A stretch of 14,664 nucleotides of DNA from Humisphaera sp. (GTDB lineage: Bacteria > Planctomycetota > Phycisphaerae > Tepidisphaerales > Tepidisphaeraceae). The notes under the pieces were generated by a model. It searched no databases. It was not told the DNA's origin and saw only the letters and a program-made list of their open reading frames with translations. This document shows, piece by piece, positions 13,117 to 14,664 of the stretch (position 1 is the stretch's first letter; each line of letters starts with the position of its first letter). Made by a program: the position numbers and the translations under genes. The stretch spans positions 1-14,664 of the forward strand of contig JANXVV010000157.1 of assembly GCA_025351525.1 (NCBI GenBank), in the 5' to 3' direction.

Positions 13117-14352
13117 TTAATCCTCCCTCACCTTCGTCCACAACTTCTGCTCCACCGCTTGAAACCCATCGAAGCTTTTCGTCACGCGCTGCATCAACTT
13201 TTCAATCCCTTCCTTATCGATCTGCTGATTTTGCACCGCATCGCGCAGGGCGAGGGAGGCATCGTTTAATTCATTCGCCCCTTCGGCGAATTCGCGGGCG
13301 GCGTCGTAGAGATTGAGATTGGCCATCTCATTCGGGGCGGGTTTATAGAGCAGCCGCCAGGGGCTGCGGCGAATCTCGGCGGTGGCATTTTTCAAGTTGT
13401 CGCTGGCGACTTTCAGCCCGGCGATCATCGTATCGAGCTTGCCGCGATTGCCGGTGATGACGTTCTTCGCGGAGGCGGTCATATCCTTGGCATTGATCGC
13501 GGTGATCTTCACATCTTCCAGCGCGACGTTCGCGCTTTCGACGGTTTTGTCGAGCTTGGTGAGCAGGCCGTTCACGCGGTCGATGATGGATGGCATTTTT
13601 TTGTCGACCGAAGCGGTGATAGACGACATGTGGGCGGCAGTGGCGCGGAAGTCGGGGGTGGTGTCGCCGAACAGGTCGCGGATTTTCACCATCATCTCGG
13701 CGGTGCGATCGGTGACGGTATCATATTTTTTGATCGCCGGATCGATTTTGCCGTGAACGTCGTCGATCAGTTTCGTCGCATGCTCGCCGGTCGTCGTGAA
13801 GCTCTCGGCGGTCTTGCCGTACTTCGCCACCGCTTCATTGACGGCGGGCAGGGTCTTTCGATCCACCGTGCCGAGGATGTTTCGCATCGGTTCACCGAGC
13901 TGTGAAATCGTTGCGAGCATTTCCGACAAGCCACCGGCGCGGCCGGCGATCTCTTCATTCGATGGCAGCTTTTCCCCTCTGCCGAGACTTTCAAAATTCA
14001 GGCAACTGGCCCCGGTCACACCGGTTTGAATTCGCAACGATGCGTCATGGCGAACCACATACTTTTTGGGGAACGTGAATTCGATGCGGACCCGTGCGTT
14101 GGCAGGGTCTTCCTGATCGGCCCCGACGACGACGATTTTTTCGACCGTGCCGACCTTGAATCCCCCGACGCGGACATCATCACCGGTCTGCAGACCACCG
14201 ACGTCATCTTTGAGCGTGAAGAACGCGGCGCGCAATTCCTTTGGTTCGGACCAAGTCGACAGACCCTTGATCCCTACGATCACCCCGATGATGGCGACGA
14301 TCGTCAGCAGAATGAAAATGCCTGATTTCAGGGCGTTGCGGTCTTTGCTCAT
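13117..14352 (-). CDS. MlaD-type MCE protein of a lipid ABC transporter
   Basis: A protein of 411 residues. One membrane anchor is at about 10-30 (GIFILLTIVAIIGVIVGIKG). An MCE domain follows (about 38-122): LRAAFFTLKDDVGGLQTGDDVRVGGFKVGTVEKIVVV and VRIEFTFPKKYVVRHDASLRIQTGVTGASCLNFESLG. The remaining ~280 residues are mostly helical and likely coiled coil (for example LLTKLDKTVESANVALEDVKITAINAKDMTASAKNV), as in long MCE proteins that bridge the periplasm. MCE proteins form hexamers that pass phospholipids between membranes under an MlaE permease and MlaF ATPase. The 3' end of the ATPase gene lies directly upstream, separated by a 162-bp gap holding a REP doublet. The ATG at 14352 fits the anchor position. 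The gene is complete. Confidence 0.92.
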   Translation of the reverse strand: MSKDRNALKSGIFILLTIVAIIGVIVGIKGLSTWSEPKELRAAFFTLKDDVGGLQTGDDVRVGGFKVGTVEKIVVVGADQEDPANARVRIEFTFPKKYVVRHDASLRIQTGVTGASCLNFESLGRGEKLPSNEEIAGRAGGLSEMLATISQLGEPMRNILGTVDRKTLPAVNEAVAKYGKTAESFTTTGEHATKLIDDVHGKIDPAIKKYDTVTDRTAEMMVKIRDLFGDTTPDFRATAAHMSSITASVDKKMPSIIDRVNGLLTKLDKTVESANVALEDVKITAINAKDMTASAKNVITGNRGKLDTMIAGLKVASDNLKNATAEIRRSPWRLLYKPAPNEMANLNLYDAAREFAEGANELNDASLALRDAVQNQQIDKEGIEKLMQRVTKSFDGFQAVEQKLWTKVRED

Positions 14353-14396
14353 ATCCTCGTCCGTGATTCAAAATTCATCTTGCTCTTGCCTTATCG

Positions 14397-14506
14397 TGGC
14401 ACGGGCTTCCAGCCCGTGTTGGCGATCCAAAAAATAAAGAAGAACTGTATTTTTAAAGTCTTCTTTTCGTACCGGCCCGCCAACACGGGCCGGAAGCCCG
14501 TGCTAC
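14397..14506. repeat. REP-like doublet between mlaF and mlaD
   Basis: The arms at 14400-14423 and 14479-14502 are 24-base inverted repeats that match at 23 positions. Each arm holds its own hairpin: CACGGGCT with AGCCCGTG on the left, CACGGGC with GCCCGTG on the right. The loop is AT-rich with several stop codons. It sits between the stop of the ATPase gene and the start of mlaD, so it may separate their expression levels (inference). Confidence 0.85.
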
Positions 14507-14514
14507 AACGATCA

Positions 14515-14664
14515 TTATAAATTCATCGCGCTTGATCCGAGCAGGTCTTCCTCGTATCCCTCGGCTCGGCGGCGATCGGTCAGGGGGCCATCCGCCAAAC
14601 CAAATACAAACTGATGCACGATCGGATTCGTCGAATTCCGCATTTCGTCCGGCGTGCCGGAGGC
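14515..14664 (-). CDS. MlaF-type ABC transporter ATP-binding protein, C-terminal end only
   Basis: The last 49 residues of a gene that runs past the right edge. The stop is TAA at 14515-14517. The visible ASGTPDEMRNSTNPIVHQF followed by ADGPLTDR matches the end of MlaF-type ATPases, where GTP(D/E)E.R.S..P.V.QF..G...GP is usual. The Walker motifs lie outside the window. With mlaD next, this is probably the energising subunit of the same phospholipid transporter. The short tail after ADGPL (RRRAEGYEEDLLGSSAMNL) is variable in the family. Confidence 0.75.
   Translation of the reverse strand, partial: ASGTPDEMRNSTNPIVHQFVFGLADGPLTDRRRAEGYEEDLLGSSAMNL

Noticed and set aside
1..14664. tRNA, rRNA or tmRNA genes
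   Set aside because: Scanning both strands by eye I saw no tRNA-like TTCGANNC context with an acceptor stem and no rRNA signature.

Overview
The window reads as chromosomal DNA from a Planctomycetota bacterium, most likely a Gemmataceae-like lineage. This rests on gene content and style: GHMP kinase of the galactokinase/L-arabinokinase type, Mla-type MCE transport, a 3D-domain envelope protein, fairly GC-rich coding DNA, and many small palindromic repeats. No rRNA or marker gene is present, so the taxonomy is an inference.

Layout. Positions 1-1415 (minus) hold the N-terminal part of a type IIG restriction-modification enzyme that runs off the left edge. Positions 1460-1943 (minus) hold a RelE toxin followed by a Phd/YefM-type antitoxin. 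A ~157-bp palindromic repeat (2049-2205) follows, then an outer-membrane beta-barrel gene (2316-2831, minus) with a clear intrinsic terminator and a long, hairpin-rich upstream region. purQ is at 3503-4264 (minus). Positions 4333-6614 (minus) are an AT-richer island of DNA-modification genes: vsr, the C-terminal piece of a cytosine-C5 methyltransferase, an intact HNH endonuclease and a broken NaeI-like restriction endonuclease. An N6-adenine methyltransferase of the Dam/D12 class (6729-7625, minus) closes this side.

The right half starts with a divergent lipoprotein (7718-8266, plus). A GHMP sugar kinase (8341-9960) and a LacI-type regulator (10278-11354) follow. The regulator overlaps tail-to-tail with a GmhA-like SIS isomerase (11302-11880, minus). 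These three look like a sugar or sugar-phosphate module. A 3D-domain protein (12248-12949, plus) converges on an MlaD-type MCE protein (13117-14352, minus), which is preceded by the C-terminal end of the MlaF ATPase (14515-14664, minus).

Two themes stand out. First, seven palindromic elements of several families lie within 14.7 kb. Two of them sit inside protein-coding genes (the type IIG enzyme and the GHMP kinase) and add an in-frame peptide without a stop. In both, the quasi-palindrome encodes a similar peptide on either strand. Second, the island looks like the wreck of a NaeI-type restriction-modification-Vsr cassette. The HNH gene occupies the place where the 3' half of the restriction gene and the 5' half of the methyltransferase gene should be. 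The restriction gene is also frameshifted and has lost its acidic catalytic residues by alignment to NaeI from memory. vsr remains intact.
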